A stretch of DNA of 40,849 nt from JAWVZS01 sp964507825. Its GTDB lineage: Archaea; Thermoproteota; Nitrososphaeria; Nitrososphaerales; Nitrosopumilaceae. Where the stretch lies: NCBI GenBank assembly GCA_964507825.1, contig CAZDQM010000030.1, positions 1-40,849 on the forward strand, read 5' to 3'. Of the stretch, positions 31,352 to 39,029 are shown one piece after another. Every line of letters starts with the position of its first letter. The stretch's first letter is position 1. The notes under the pieces are model-generated. The model had not been told where the DNA came from and searched no databases. It worked only from the letters and a program-made list of their open reading frames with translations. Both the position numbers and the translations under genes were made by a program.

Positions 31352-32470
31352 ATGAACGGGCCGACGTGGGACGAGATTGTACTAACAGTCTCCTCAACAT
31401 TTAAGGTAATTGAATGCGAGCAGCTGCAGGACTCGTTCTGGTTCAGGATAAAGGAGGAACCGTTTAAGACAAAATTTGTAGATTTGGCTCAAAGACTAGA
31501 AGAGCAAAACTTGGTATGTAAAATCAAAAGGAGAAAGGAGGGCCTGTACATCATGATACTTCGCGTAGAGCCCAGGAAGCAAAAGTGGCTGAATTCCCCA
31601 TGGATACCTAGGATATTGTTCATAATAGTAGTCGGTTTTGTCATGCTCGACGGGTATTACAGGACGGTGGGGACAAACGAGGTGATTACGATCGGCGATC
31701 CGCTGGAAATGGCGATAATTTACACGGTTGCGTTGCTAGGAATACTGGGGGTTCACGAGCTTGGACACCTGGTCGCTTTTAGAATACACAAGATCAAGAC
31801 GACGATGCCGTATTTCATCCCGGGGGTTCCGATTTTTGGAATTCCAACATTTGGCGCCCTGATCATGGCCAAGGGTACCATGATCAACAGGGAAAAGACG
31901 CTTGACGTGGCCATTGCAGGACCTGCTGCAGGACTAGTCATTACGATGATAGTGGCATTATGCGGCGCGTCCGTTGCGCCCCTCATAGAAACGGAGCTTG
32001 CAGAAGAGATGTTCGAGTCAGATGAGCTTATCGAATGGCAGTTTGGCCAGTCACTCCTCATGCTCGCAAGCCTAGAGCTGTTTGAAAAGGGGGAGGATGA
32101 AGGTCATGTCCTGATGACCCCCCTGCTGTTTGCTGCTTGGATAGGTTTTTTCCTCACATTTGCAAACCTGATGCCGGCCGGACAGCTTGACGGCGGGCAC
32201 CTCATGAGGGCCATGTTTGGCGGCAAGGCCCTAATAATTTCCACATATGTCAGTGTGGTGATACTGTTTATGATAAACCTGTGGTTTGTCGCCCTGTTTA
32301 TCCTGTTTATAAGCTTCAAAAAGCCCACCGTGTTCATAATGGATGAGATCACCCCGCTTTCTATCAACAGGAAGATCTCTTATGTCGTAATTATGGCGTT
32401 AGCCGTCATGTGCGCCCCGATTCCAGACAGCTTTATCTTAATAGAGTTCTTGAACCATCTGATACAATAG
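31352..32470 (+). CDS. Site-2 protease-type membrane metalloprotease (M50)
   Basis: 372 residues from the ATG at 31352. The frame opens at 31304 but a TATA-like CCATTAAGG centred near 31324 fits 31352. The zinc site HELGH is at about 134-138 in LGVHELGHLVAF, and the third ligand lies in LMPAGQLDGGHLMRAMFGG. Several membrane helices surround them. M50 proteases cut membrane-anchored regulators within the bilayer. The N-terminal 90 residues form a soluble domain. The 3' end overlaps the convergent LarA-like gene by 38 bp. Confidence 0.9.
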   Translation: MNGPTWDEIVLTVSSTFKVIECEQLQDSFWFRIKEEPFKTKFVDLAQRLEEQNLVCKIKRRKEGLYIMILRVEPRKQKWLNSPWIPRILFIIVVGFVMLDGYYRTVGTNEVITIGDPLEMAIIYTVALLGILGVHELGHLVAFRIHKIKTTMPYFIPGVPIFGIPTFGALIMAKGTMINREKTLDVAIAGPAAGLVITMIVALCGASVAPLIETELAEEMFESDELIEWQFGQSLLMLASLELFEKGEDEGHVLMTPLLFAAWIGFFLTFANLMPAGQLDGGHLMRAMFGGKALIISTYVSVVILFMINLWFVALFILFISFKKPTVFIMDEITPLSINRKISYVVIMALAVMCAPIPDSFILIEFLNHLIQ

Positions 32471-33518
32471 ACACCTTTTGTCTAGGACCGTGGACTTTGA
32501 ATATGTGATCCAATGCGTGCTTTGCTCCGTTCAATGGAACCATGTTTAGTTTTTTGACATAGAGATCCGGCAGGACCGATACCAGGCCTATCTGAAAGGT
32601 CTTTTGGATTTCCGCAAGGTATAGCAGGTTCTCCATGCCGTCGACATACCGGACGGGATTGATCAGCTTGTCAACGCCCGGCCTTCCCTCTATGAACGCC
32701 CGAATCGCGTCAGAACCTAGGCCGCCCCCGCATTCTGCTAGCAGGACGGCTAGGCCGCCAGCCTTTATGCCGCCATGACAGTTCCACAGAGACGACAGTG
32801 ATCTGCCCAGGGTGTCGTTGCTGGCATCCTTGCCCGTGCTGATAATCACGGCCCTTTGTCGTTCAATGTCCCGTATCGCTACGGATTCAAGGGATTTTGC
32901 GGCGGCCATGGTTTGTGCCGGATGGCCGATGGATACATCAACGATACCCTTTGAGTTTGCAGTGATCTCGATTCCCGTGATTTCAAAGTTGTCCACAAAT
33001 GTCTTTGCCTCGCCTATGCTCTTGCTGGGATGCCCCGGTGCAGGCAGGTTGCCGTTGCGCTTTGCATATGCGGCCAGCATGTTTTCCTGCCCGAACTGCC
33101 GAAGTAGTCTTGTCGATATGGTCTCAAAACCAAACAGTCCGTCTAGCTCAATCTCTGCTACAAAGACTAGTCTGGAGTTAGATAGGTTTGCATCACCAAA
33201 CTCAGATATCATGCTACCCTCAGGAAGTCCTGATTTTACACGGCCCAGTATTTTCTTGTCTGCCAGAATTTTAGGAAAGGGTAGAGACTTTTGCTCGCAC
33301 AGTGTGTAAAGGGTGGAGATGATTTTTTGGGTGTTTTTTGAGTTGTGCAGTACCACAAGCTCCATGGGCACGGATAAATCTAGTCCTGCAAGCATCTTTT
33401 CAGACAGGCCGGCATCCTCTAGGTTGCTGCCAGCCGAGTCGATGTTTTGCTCTAGATTTTCTGCCCTTATGTCTAGGACCACGTCAGATATTCCGTAGTT
33501 TAACCATATTTCAGGCAC
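32433..33518 (-). CDS. Possible LarA/DUF2088-like protein
   Basis: 361 residues from a GTG at 33516-33518. The frame is open to 33638, but the TATA-like ATTTATTTTGG centred near 33544 is 26 nt upstream of the GTG. The order of segments (EIWLNYGISDVVLDIR, LVVLHNSKNTQKI, LVFVAEIELDGLFGFE, PAPGHPSKSIGEAKTFV, AVIISTGKDASNDTL, LAVLLAECGGGLGSDAI) resembles the nickel-pincer lactate racemase LarA/DUF2088 group. The usual S/D-D-x-T-R-P loop is not conserved, and clear nickel-pincer residues are not visible, so racemase activity is doubtful. It shares one promoter element with pyrE. Confidence 0.45.
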   Translation of the reverse strand: MPEIWLNYGISDVVLDIRAENLEQNIDSAGSNLEDAGLSEKMLAGLDLSVPMELVVLHNSKNTQKIISTLYTLCEQKSLPFPKILADKKILGRVKSGLPEGSMISEFGDANLSNSRLVFVAEIELDGLFGFETISTRLLRQFGQENMLAAYAKRNGNLPAPGHPSKSIGEAKTFVDNFEITGIEITANSKGIVDVSIGHPAQTMAAAKSLESVAIRDIERQRAVIISTGKDASNDTLGRSLSSLWNCHGGIKAGGLAVLLAECGGGLGSDAIRAFIEGRPGVDKLINPVRYVDGMENLLYLAEIQKTFQIGLVSVLPDLYVKKLNMVPLNGAKHALDHIFKVHGPRQKVSIVSDGSRTLLR

Positions 33519-33538
33519 GATATACCTAGAACGCAAAC

Positions 33539-33549
33539 CAAAATAAATC
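33539..33549. promoter_or_regulatory. Single TATA-like element shared by divergent pyrE and LarA-like genes
   Basis: AAAATAAATCC, centred near 33544-33545, lies 26 nt from the GTG of the minus-strand gene (33518) and 26 nt from the second ATG of pyrE (33571). No other TATA-like sequence is present in the 50-bp gap, so the same element may drive both genes. Confidence 0.5.
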
Positions 33550-33570
33550 CAGTGCATACTAGTTTCAATG

Positions 33571-34179
33571 ATGGAATTTGTAAAGGAATTTGCAGTATTC
33601 TTGCATAAAAACGACATTCTGAAATTCGGGGATTTCACCCTGGCAAACGGGAAAAACAGCCCCTATTACATAGACCTTAGGCTTGTGCCAAGTTATCCCG
33701 TGGAGTTTCGCATGATGATAAAGGCCATGCAAAATTTAGTTTCTGACAGGGTAGGACTAGACGCATTTGACACGTGGGCGTCCGTGCCCACGGGTGGCCT
33801 GATTATCGCGTCCGCGCTGGCCATAGAGACCGTCAAACCAGTCATCTATGTCAGGAACAAGGCAAAGGATCATGGGACCGCAGGCCGGATAGAGGGGAGG
33901 ATCATAGAGGGTGCAAGGGCGATAATGGTAGACGACGTTGCAACGACGGGTATGTCCGTGGTTCACGGAATCAGGGCGTTAAAGGATGTGAATCTCAGGG
34001 TTGAGGATGCATGTGTGATCGTGAATAGGATGGAGGGGGCCGCCAAGGAGCTCGAATCAGAGGGGGTAAGAATGCATAGTCTAACCGATATCGTACAGAT
34101 TGCCGAGATCCTAGTCGGCGAGGAGCTAGTGTCCCCGGAAATTCTGGGCAAGATTAGGGAACGTATTGACTCAGGTTAG
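33571..34179 (+). CDS. pyrE: Orotate phosphoribosyltransferase
   Basis: 202 residues, counted from the second of two consecutive ATG codons (33568 and 33571); the latter is exactly 26 nt from the shared TATA centre. The PRPP-binding motif is AIMVDDVATTGMSVV, with the substrate loop NKAKDHGTAGRIEG and the N-terminal KFGDFTLANGKNSPYYIDLR. It makes orotidine 5'-phosphate in pyrimidine synthesis. No other pyr gene is adjacent. Confidence 0.95.
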   Translation: MEFVKEFAVFLHKNDILKFGDFTLANGKNSPYYIDLRLVPSYPVEFRMMIKAMQNLVSDRVGLDAFDTWASVPTGGLIIASALAIETVKPVIYVRNKAKDHGTAGRIEGRIIEGARAIMVDDVATTGMSVVHGIRALKDVNLRVEDACVIVNRMEGAAKELESEGVRMHSLTDIVQIAEILVGEELVSPEILGKIRERIDSG

Positions 34180-34317
34180 GCGGCTCGGTCAAATGCCTTT
34201 ACATCACTTGTCAGATATAACTCTGATTCCTCATCGCAGCCAATCCGTCTAGGAGGCAGTCATTTTAAAATCAATTGGATGAAGTATATCAGTAGGCTGT
34301 TCAATAATCTTGCCGCG

Positions 34318-34425
34318 TGCCCTGCGTACAAGGTCAGGTCCACTAGTGCATTATACCTGAAATTTCAAAACGAATAACATATTCGGGCACGAATTCCGAA
34401 TCGGCCCGAGTATGTACTGCCCTGC
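34318..34425. mobile_element. MITE copy 1 (92 bp) with 8-bp target duplication
   Basis: The element spans 34326-34417. Its ends are inverted: GTACAAGGTCAGGTC on the left and, reading the other strand from the right, GTACATACTCGGGCC, a partly matching terminal inverted repeat. It is flanked by perfect 8-bp direct repeats TGCCCTGC (34318-34325 and 34418-34425), the footprint of a transposition event. A second copy lies at 37302-37393, same orientation, same length, with 10 differences, all transitions. It encodes no protein. The left 14 bp recur at 39940 beside an IS66-like remnant, a family known for 8-bp duplications. Confidence 0.8.
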
Positions 34426-34758
34426 CATGCGGCGCAAAGGACGAGGGGCTGCCTATGGGAATCTCCCAGATAAAGTAAAAAGTAACATATCTTGAAAAGT
34501 AGAAAGCTAAACAAAAAAACCGCCGCGTAAGCGCAGCTAGAAAAACCGGCATACCAGTCATTGTTATACCTATAGAATTACGCGTAAACATGGTGGCATG
34601 TAACTGTACCATAAAAACAACTCAAACCATACGGCAGGATTATGGTTTGATCAAAATCACCTATGCAAAAGCTACGGTTTATCTAAATGTCATATCAGTG
34701 AGATGGGTTAGAGTATCGTTTTCTGTGTAAAAAACTGGCTCACACGATTCATGCGTCT
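34426..34758. other. Intergenic stretch with no intact gene
   Basis: A plus-strand open stretch at about 34503-34729 reads RKTGIPVIVIPIELRVN in part, but it lacks a credible start. The 10-bp hairpin at 34622-34650 is listed separately. I see no RNA gene. Confidence 0.35.
34622..34650. other. Perfect 10-bp inverted repeat
   Basis: TCAAACCATA (34622-34631) and TATGGTTTGA (34641-34650) pair around a 9-nt loop. It is upstream of no obvious promoter; a protein-binding site or hairpin RNA are both possible. Confidence 0.5.
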
Positions 34759-35952
34759 TCATTCAGCGATCTTTGCAATGATCTCGTCAAGGTTCATTGG
34801 GGCGTATTCGGTATATTCTACACAAACGTTCACCATCTTGTTTCTTCTGTTGATGTGGGGGTATGTGATAGGGCGGTTGTTGTGCTTGTCTCCGTGTATA
34901 ATCCACCCGTCCCAGGACGGTGGCCTGTCAGGATCGTGCGTCAAAAGAAATTCATAGTCATCATACTTTAAGAGAAGCTTGCCCTCCTCTATGACCTCTG
35001 CATTCTTAATTTTCTCAGTGTCGTGGTTGCCGCGTATGAACCGTACCTCGCCGTTCAATTTAGAGAGCCAGGGGTCAATGTCTCTGTTTAATGTCATGTC
35101 ACCTAGATAATACACCTTGTCGCCCTTTCTTACCCTGCCGTTCCAATTGCGGATCAGTGTGCTGTTCATGTCATAGACGGATCTGAACGGCCTGTCACAG
35201 TATTTTATGATGTTTTTGTGGTCAAAGTGCATATCACTGACTAGGAAAATTTTTCCTCTACACATGCTCTCGTCTGTGAGGGGACCGAGGGTATCGTAAC
35301 TTGGGTGGTTTATTTCAAGGCGGGGAGTATAACTTGGCTGGCTTATTTCGGGGCCATCGCACAAATTGCTAGGCATTGTTGTCGTAACATCGTGTCCTAC
35401 AAAATATGTAAAAACCGGGGCTTGATTGCAATACAAAATCAGCTCCGGGGTGATGTCTTTGTAGTTGAATTCATGCGATTTGAGTGCTTTGTTTATATCC
35501 TCGAAGAGCTTTCCGGTCATGCCGATCGTTAACGTGGCGTGAAACTCGAAGTCATTCTTTCCGTCCTGATCATACTTCGACGCTTGAGAGTGTGGCAATA
35601 GTTCCTGCGCAATGTCATGTCGCATTCGCTTTAGATCTTCATTGGGTATTATTTTGGCCATTATAATGCCGCGGCCTGCAGAAAACCATCCGCTATTATC
35701 AAATGATGAAAACCCGTCCGTTGAGAATCTTGCTTTGGGATATTTCCTGGCCATCCTGATTAATGTGTATTTTATATGTCGTTCTGCCATGCGCGTAGAA
35801 AATGGACCGAACAGTGTAATGTGTGGAAAGCGCCTCTTTTTGTCACGAAAATCAAATTGAACTTCTTTCATATAGTCCTGTATATCGGATCGGAGGTTGC
35901 CGCGCAGTCGTATGCCAATCAGCCACGACTCTTTTCCTTTACTGATTCGCAT
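34759..35952 (-). CDS. Fusion of 2H phosphoesterase and calcineurin-like metallophosphoesterase
   Basis: 397 residues from the ATG at 35950-35952; an ATG five codons earlier is less likely because the TATA-like GTTAATTATTG centred near 35976 fits 35952. Residues 1-185 are a 2H phosphoesterase with both H-x-T/S-x motifs: HITL (H44) and HATL (H138). Residues 235-397 are a calcineurin-type phosphoesterase with all metal motifs: D-x-H in LVSDMHFDH (240-242), GD in YLGDMTLN, GNHD in IRGNHDTEK (309-311), H339 in LLTHDP and the HGDKH at 353-357. The linker carries a short duplication (QPSYTPRLE and HPSYDTLGP). 2H enzymes open 2',3'-cyclic or 2'-5' linkages; the second domain could remove the resulting phosphate. 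Substrate unknown. Confidence 0.82.
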   Translation of the reverse strand: MRISKGKESWLIGIRLRGNLRSDIQDYMKEVQFDFRDKKRRFPHITLFGPFSTRMAERHIKYTLIRMARKYPKARFSTDGFSSFDNSGWFSAGRGIIMAKIIPNEDLKRMRHDIAQELLPHSQASKYDQDGKNDFEFHATLTIGMTGKLFEDINKALKSHEFNYKDITPELILYCNQAPVFTYFVGHDVTTTMPSNLCDGPEISQPSYTPRLEINHPSYDTLGPLTDESMCRGKIFLVSDMHFDHKNIIKYCDRPFRSVYDMNSTLIRNWNGRVRKGDKVYYLGDMTLNRDIDPWLSKLNGEVRFIRGNHDTEKIKNAEVIEEGKLLLKYDDYEFLLTHDPDRPPSWDGWIIHGDKHNNRPITYPHINRRNKMVNVCVEYTEYAPMNLDEIIAKIAE

Positions 35953-35994
35953 TTTAATATCATCCACGCGTCAATAATTAACATTTGTGTATAA

Positions 35995-36369
35995 CTCCGT
36001 AGATGTTCAGCTTGCGCGGCCGCATCCAGAGATGGGCAAAGACGTGCTTGGATTCAGGGAGCTGAACAGCTGCCAACTCTGTACGCAAAAGACAGCCCCT
36101 CCGATCCGCTAGGGCTGCGCTGATGTCAAAGGCCGTCATAGATGGTCCAAACTGCTTTTGCTACCCCTGCAAACCACCTCTGGCATTGCTGCATCAGGCC
36201 GTGAGCCTGCCCGGAAAGATTTTGCCGGAGGGACTGCCGTCGCACATGAGACAGATCTGAGATACTGTTGCGGCCGGCTACAATGCTTGATTGTAACATA
36301 CAGGATTCCAACTTGGAGTTCTGATGCGCGTCTGACGCGCCAGCCATCGTGCCGCGTCATGTTGCCATA
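35995..36369. other. GC-rich intergenic stretch without a supported gene
   Basis: Open frames occur on both strands but none has a promoter, start or recognisable motif; one plus-strand fragment reads MSKAVIDGPNCFCYPCKPP. Composition is richer in GC than the flanking 2H gene, like the CAP gene that follows. It may be remnant DNA of foreign origin. Confidence 0.3.
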
Positions 36370-37254
36370 TCATTCACCGGGGCGTCCGCTCCAGTATGCT
36401 TCCCCCTCTGCGGCAGTAGCGCACTCGGCCCCGAACAGGTCATTGTTCACGCCGAGAAATATGCATACGCCGCCGTCGCACGCGGTTGCCCCGCCGGTGT
36501 GCGACGGATACAGTAGATTGAACCTGTGGCCCTTGCTGTCCATCCAGAGGTCTGTCGCCTCGTTGGGTCCCATGAGGCCTACCCCGTCTATCCACGCTAG
36601 GTTCTCGGCCACCTGTTCGTGCGTGGCAAAGCCGTACTCACCTTTCATGGTGTATGGGCAGGTCCCGGTGTACGGGTTCACATGGTCGCGGTAGTTGTAT
36701 TCTAGAGTGTCATGGACGCGGGCAAGCGCAAGATCGTATGCCCTTGCATCGAATGCGATCTGAGGCCTGCCACGCTCCGCGCGTATGCCGTTGATATACT
36801 CGAGGTTGGCCCTTGATTCCTCCTCTGCAGTATAAAATACAGGATCAAGCGCTACGGGCCATTCCTGTATGCCACCACCTTCACCCGTCTCAGAAGCATT
36901 GTCAGCTGTACCAGACATGTGTGCCTTTCCGGTATCCGGATCATAGTCGCCAGCGATAGTCTCGGAAGCATTGTCAGCTGTACCAGACATGTGTGGCTTG
37001 TATCGGTCGGAGAACCATTCAATCCCGTACATGACGCCCCAAAGGACGGCAGTGGCAATTATACTAAATATGATGAACCTGCCGATCCCAGACATGATGC
37101 CTCGTGTACGGCCGCTCTGGCGATATCGCCGCCTCCGCGGCTTCCAACGTCTGTTGCGCCGTGGCCCCCTTCCGGAAGTGTTGCGGCGCATGGCCCCGCA
37201 TTTCAAGCAGAATCCCGAGTTGTTGCCATAATAGTGATGGCAGAATCTTACCAC
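36370..37254 (-). CDS. Membrane-anchored CAP (SCP/PR-1) domain protein
   Basis: 294 residues, GTG start at 37252-37254 with a TATA-like CATTTATCG centred 26 nt upstream. Order: a short cysteine/histidine cluster (CHHYYGNNSGFCLKCG, a possible zinc ribbon), a very basic stretch (RRNRRWKPRRRRYRQSGR), one membrane helix (about 57-80), a linker with two copies of HMSGTADNASET 24 residues apart, then a CAP domain (LEYINGIRAERGRPQIAFD, ALARVHDTLEYNYRDHV, SKGHRFNLLYP, GGVCIFLGVNNDLFG). The CAP cavity histidines and glutamate seem present (ARVHD, EQVAENLAW, GHRFN). Such domains act outside the cell. GC content looks higher than in the neighbours, which hints at transfer. Confidence 0.82.
   Translation of the reverse strand: MVRFCHHYYGNNSGFCLKCGAMRRNTSGRGPRRNRRWKPRRRRYRQSGRTRGIMSGIGRFIIFSIIATAVLWGVMYGIEWFSDRYKPHMSGTADNASETIAGDYDPDTGKAHMSGTADNASETGEGGGIQEWPVALDPVFYTAEEESRANLEYINGIRAERGRPQIAFDARAYDLALARVHDTLEYNYRDHVNPYTGTCPYTMKGEYGFATHEQVAENLAWIDGVGLMGPNEATDLWMDSKGHRFNLLYPSHTGGATACDGGVCIFLGVNNDLFGAECATAAEGEAYWSGRPGE
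36887..36997 (-). repeat. 72-bp-period internal duplication in the CAP gene linker
   Basis: A 39-bp segment (36887-36925) recurs at 36959-36997 with two substitutions, coding for the duplicated HMSGTADNASET linker motif. Confidence 0.85.
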
Positions 37255-37301
37255 ATCATACCTCTCGTAGTCTTCGATAAATGCCTTGGGGGATCGGATA
37301 C

Positions 37302-37393
37302 GTACAAGGTCAGGTCTACTAATGCATTATACCTGAAATTTCAAAACGAATAACACATTTGGGTATGAATCCCAAATCGACCTGAGTATGTAC
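37302..37393. mobile_element. MITE copy 2 (92 bp)
   Basis: Same length and orientation as 34326-34417. Terminal pairing is better than in copy 1: TCAGGTC at the left pairs perfectly with GACCTGA at the right, inside GTACA/TGTAC. The inner stem ATTTGGG/CCCAAAT is a perfect 7 bp. I see no target duplication (flanks TCGGATAC and TAAATTCA). It lies just upstream of the CAP gene promoter, 83 bp before repeat A copy 2. Confidence 0.75.
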
Positions 37394-37473
37394 TAAATTC
37401 ACGTACAATTTATTCCTGTACACGTCAATAAACTTGCTACCAACCCTACAAATTTCATCATGAAGTCTATTAA

Positions 37474-37653
37474 TCACACTTAAATCAGTATTCTGCAAGT
37501 ATACCTTGTGCTTGACATCTTTGTCCCATCATCTTGGTTGTCGATGGGACATAGTGTCATGCACATTTGACTTTTAATATGAAAAATACCTGACTGATGC
37601 AAAAAACACTCATCTAGGTCCACATCTACGGGCGCAATTAAGAAACAGAGTTT
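37474..37653 (+). repeat. Dispersed repeat A, copy 2
   Basis: Second copy of the element at 195-372. The first 95 bp differ at one position; the rest is more diverged. It runs toward the 3' end of the M20 peptidase gene, as copy 1 runs toward the 3' end of the regulator gene. No transposase gene is adjacent here. Confidence 0.85.
37508..37575 (+). ncRNA. Candidate hairpin small RNA, copy 2
   Basis: The TATA-like CTTAAAT is centred at 37482; 26 nt further is 37508, the first base of the stem GTGCTTGACA. The stem closes at 37564 (TGCAC). Inner and outer arms and loop are identical to copy 1. In this copy the hairpin is followed by GACTTTTAATATG, whose T-run could end the transcript. The RNA end is therefore more credible here than in copy 1. 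Confidence 0.5.
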
Positions 37654-37673
37654 ACGTGAATTCATATATGATT

Positions 37674-39029
37674 CTATATCTGTTTGGAAAACTTGTCCAT
37701 GATCAAGCACAGGGTTTTGGTGGTTTTTTGTAAAAGATCAATCCTAGCAAACTCGTTTGGGGAATGAATACGTGCAAAGACGTGGGTGCCGCCAAACGAG
37801 ACGCATGGTACCTTGAGTATGTTGACAAACTGGTACATTGGGCCGGTCCCTGCATTTGAAACGTTTATCACGGACCTGCCAAAGATGACATCGGCCGCGT
37901 CCCTGACTGTTTGCACGATGGAAGAATCTGGATCGGTTTTGGCGGCAGGTTCACCATGGAACACCTTGACTTTGATGTCCCCGAATCCGCCGGATTTCAG
38001 GTGATGTTTTAGCCTATTAACCTGCCTTGACGGAATCATTCCTGGAATCAGGCGAAAGTCGATCTTTGCAGTCGCGCTTGCAGGAATGATCGTCTTTGCC
38101 CCCTCACCGGTATATCCGGAGTAAAACCCTGCAATGTTGCACGTGGCGCCCCCAACAAGCGCCTTTTTGGCAGATAGTCCAGTCATGTTTCTGATAAATT
38201 GTCGTATTCCGTACTCTTTTTTGAAAGGTACAGCGTCAAAGGGCTCGGCCTTGATCAATTCAACCTCGCGACTTGTAAGCGGTATTGTTTCCTTGTTCCA
38301 GTCCTTGATCAGAATTCCTCCGTCCGTATCTCTAAGCGTCCGGATCGCCTCGATTAGGCGCCATGCGGGGTTTTTAATCAGGACTGCTAGGCTAGAGTGT
38401 GCATCCCTAGTCGATTCGTGCGCGGTCAGCTCTACAAACAGCAGTCCCTTCATCCCTAGGCTGATTATCGGCCTGTCCTTTGCATCAACATATCCGAACT
38501 CCCAGATCACGCCGTCACATGCGAATATTTTACTGTATTTGGAAAGGTAATCACCTATGTGCGCACTGCCTGTCTCCTCCTCGCCCTCGATGACAAACTT
38601 GATGTTGCAGGGGACATCACCGGTAGTCTTGAGGAATGACTCGACGGCCTTGATCCTAGTTATAAGCTCGCCCTTGTCGTCTGTGGCCCCGCGTCCAATA
38701 ATCTTGTTTCCAAGCCTCCTGCCTTCAAACGGCGGATAATCCCACAACTCTAGAGGCTCGGCAGGCTGGACATCGTAATGGTTGTAAAACATCAGGGTTT
38801 TTTTGGGATTTGACTTTGAGTTTACATATCCGTAGACAAGCGGGGCGGCATCCTTTAGGCGCAGTATTCTGGCACGTATTCCTGCCTCCTCAAGCATTTT
38901 CCTGACTAGAATGGCGCATTGTTTGATCCCGTCGTTTTTTGCAGACACGCTTGGCTGCCGAATCAGCACCTGAAGATCCCTGATTAGGCCATCCATATTG
39001 TCATCGACATGCCTTAGAACTTTTTTCAT
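37674..39029 (-). CDS. M20-family metallopeptidase (dipeptidase/carboxypeptidase type)
   Basis: 451 residues. Metal-binding and catalytic motifs of M20 peptidases are in order: MFYNHYDVQPAEP (H and D), GRGATDDKGELI (bridging D), FVIEGEEETGSAHIG (catalytic and metal E), and a late histidine in SFGGTHVFARIHSPNEFA. The middle dimerisation domain (TRDAHSSLAVLIKNPAWRL) is also present. It hydrolyses short peptides or acyl-amino acids. The ATG overlaps the stop of the nnrD gene by four bases (39026-39029), so the two are in one operon with nnrD first. Confidence 0.92.
   Translation of the reverse strand: MKKVLRHVDDNMDGLIRDLQVLIRQPSVSAKNDGIKQCAILVRKMLEEAGIRARILRLKDAAPLVYGYVNSKSNPKKTLMFYNHYDVQPAEPLELWDYPPFEGRRLGNKIIGRGATDDKGELITRIKAVESFLKTTGDVPCNIKFVIEGEEETGSAHIGDYLSKYSKIFACDGVIWEFGYVDAKDRPIISLGMKGLLFVELTAHESTRDAHSSLAVLIKNPAWRLIEAIRTLRDTDGGILIKDWNKETIPLTSREVELIKAEPFDAVPFKKEYGIRQFIRNMTGLSAKKALVGGATCNIAGFYSGYTGEGAKTIIPASATAKIDFRLIPGMIPSRQVNRLKHHLKSGGFGDIKVKVFHGEPAAKTDPDSSIVQTVRDAADVIFGRSVINVSNAGTGPMYQFVNILKVPCVSFGGTHVFARIHSPNEFARIDLLQKTTKTLCLIMDKFSKQI

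Noticed and set aside
34343..34612. 89-codon minus-strand frame running through MITE copy 1
   Set aside because: It ends inside the MITE. Comparing the two MITE copies in that frame gives seven residue changes and one silent change, so there is no sign of protein constraint.
36158..36694. 178-codon plus-strand frame
   Set aside because: It runs antisense through the CAP-domain gene, whose family motifs are clear; it has no promoter and an implausible composition.
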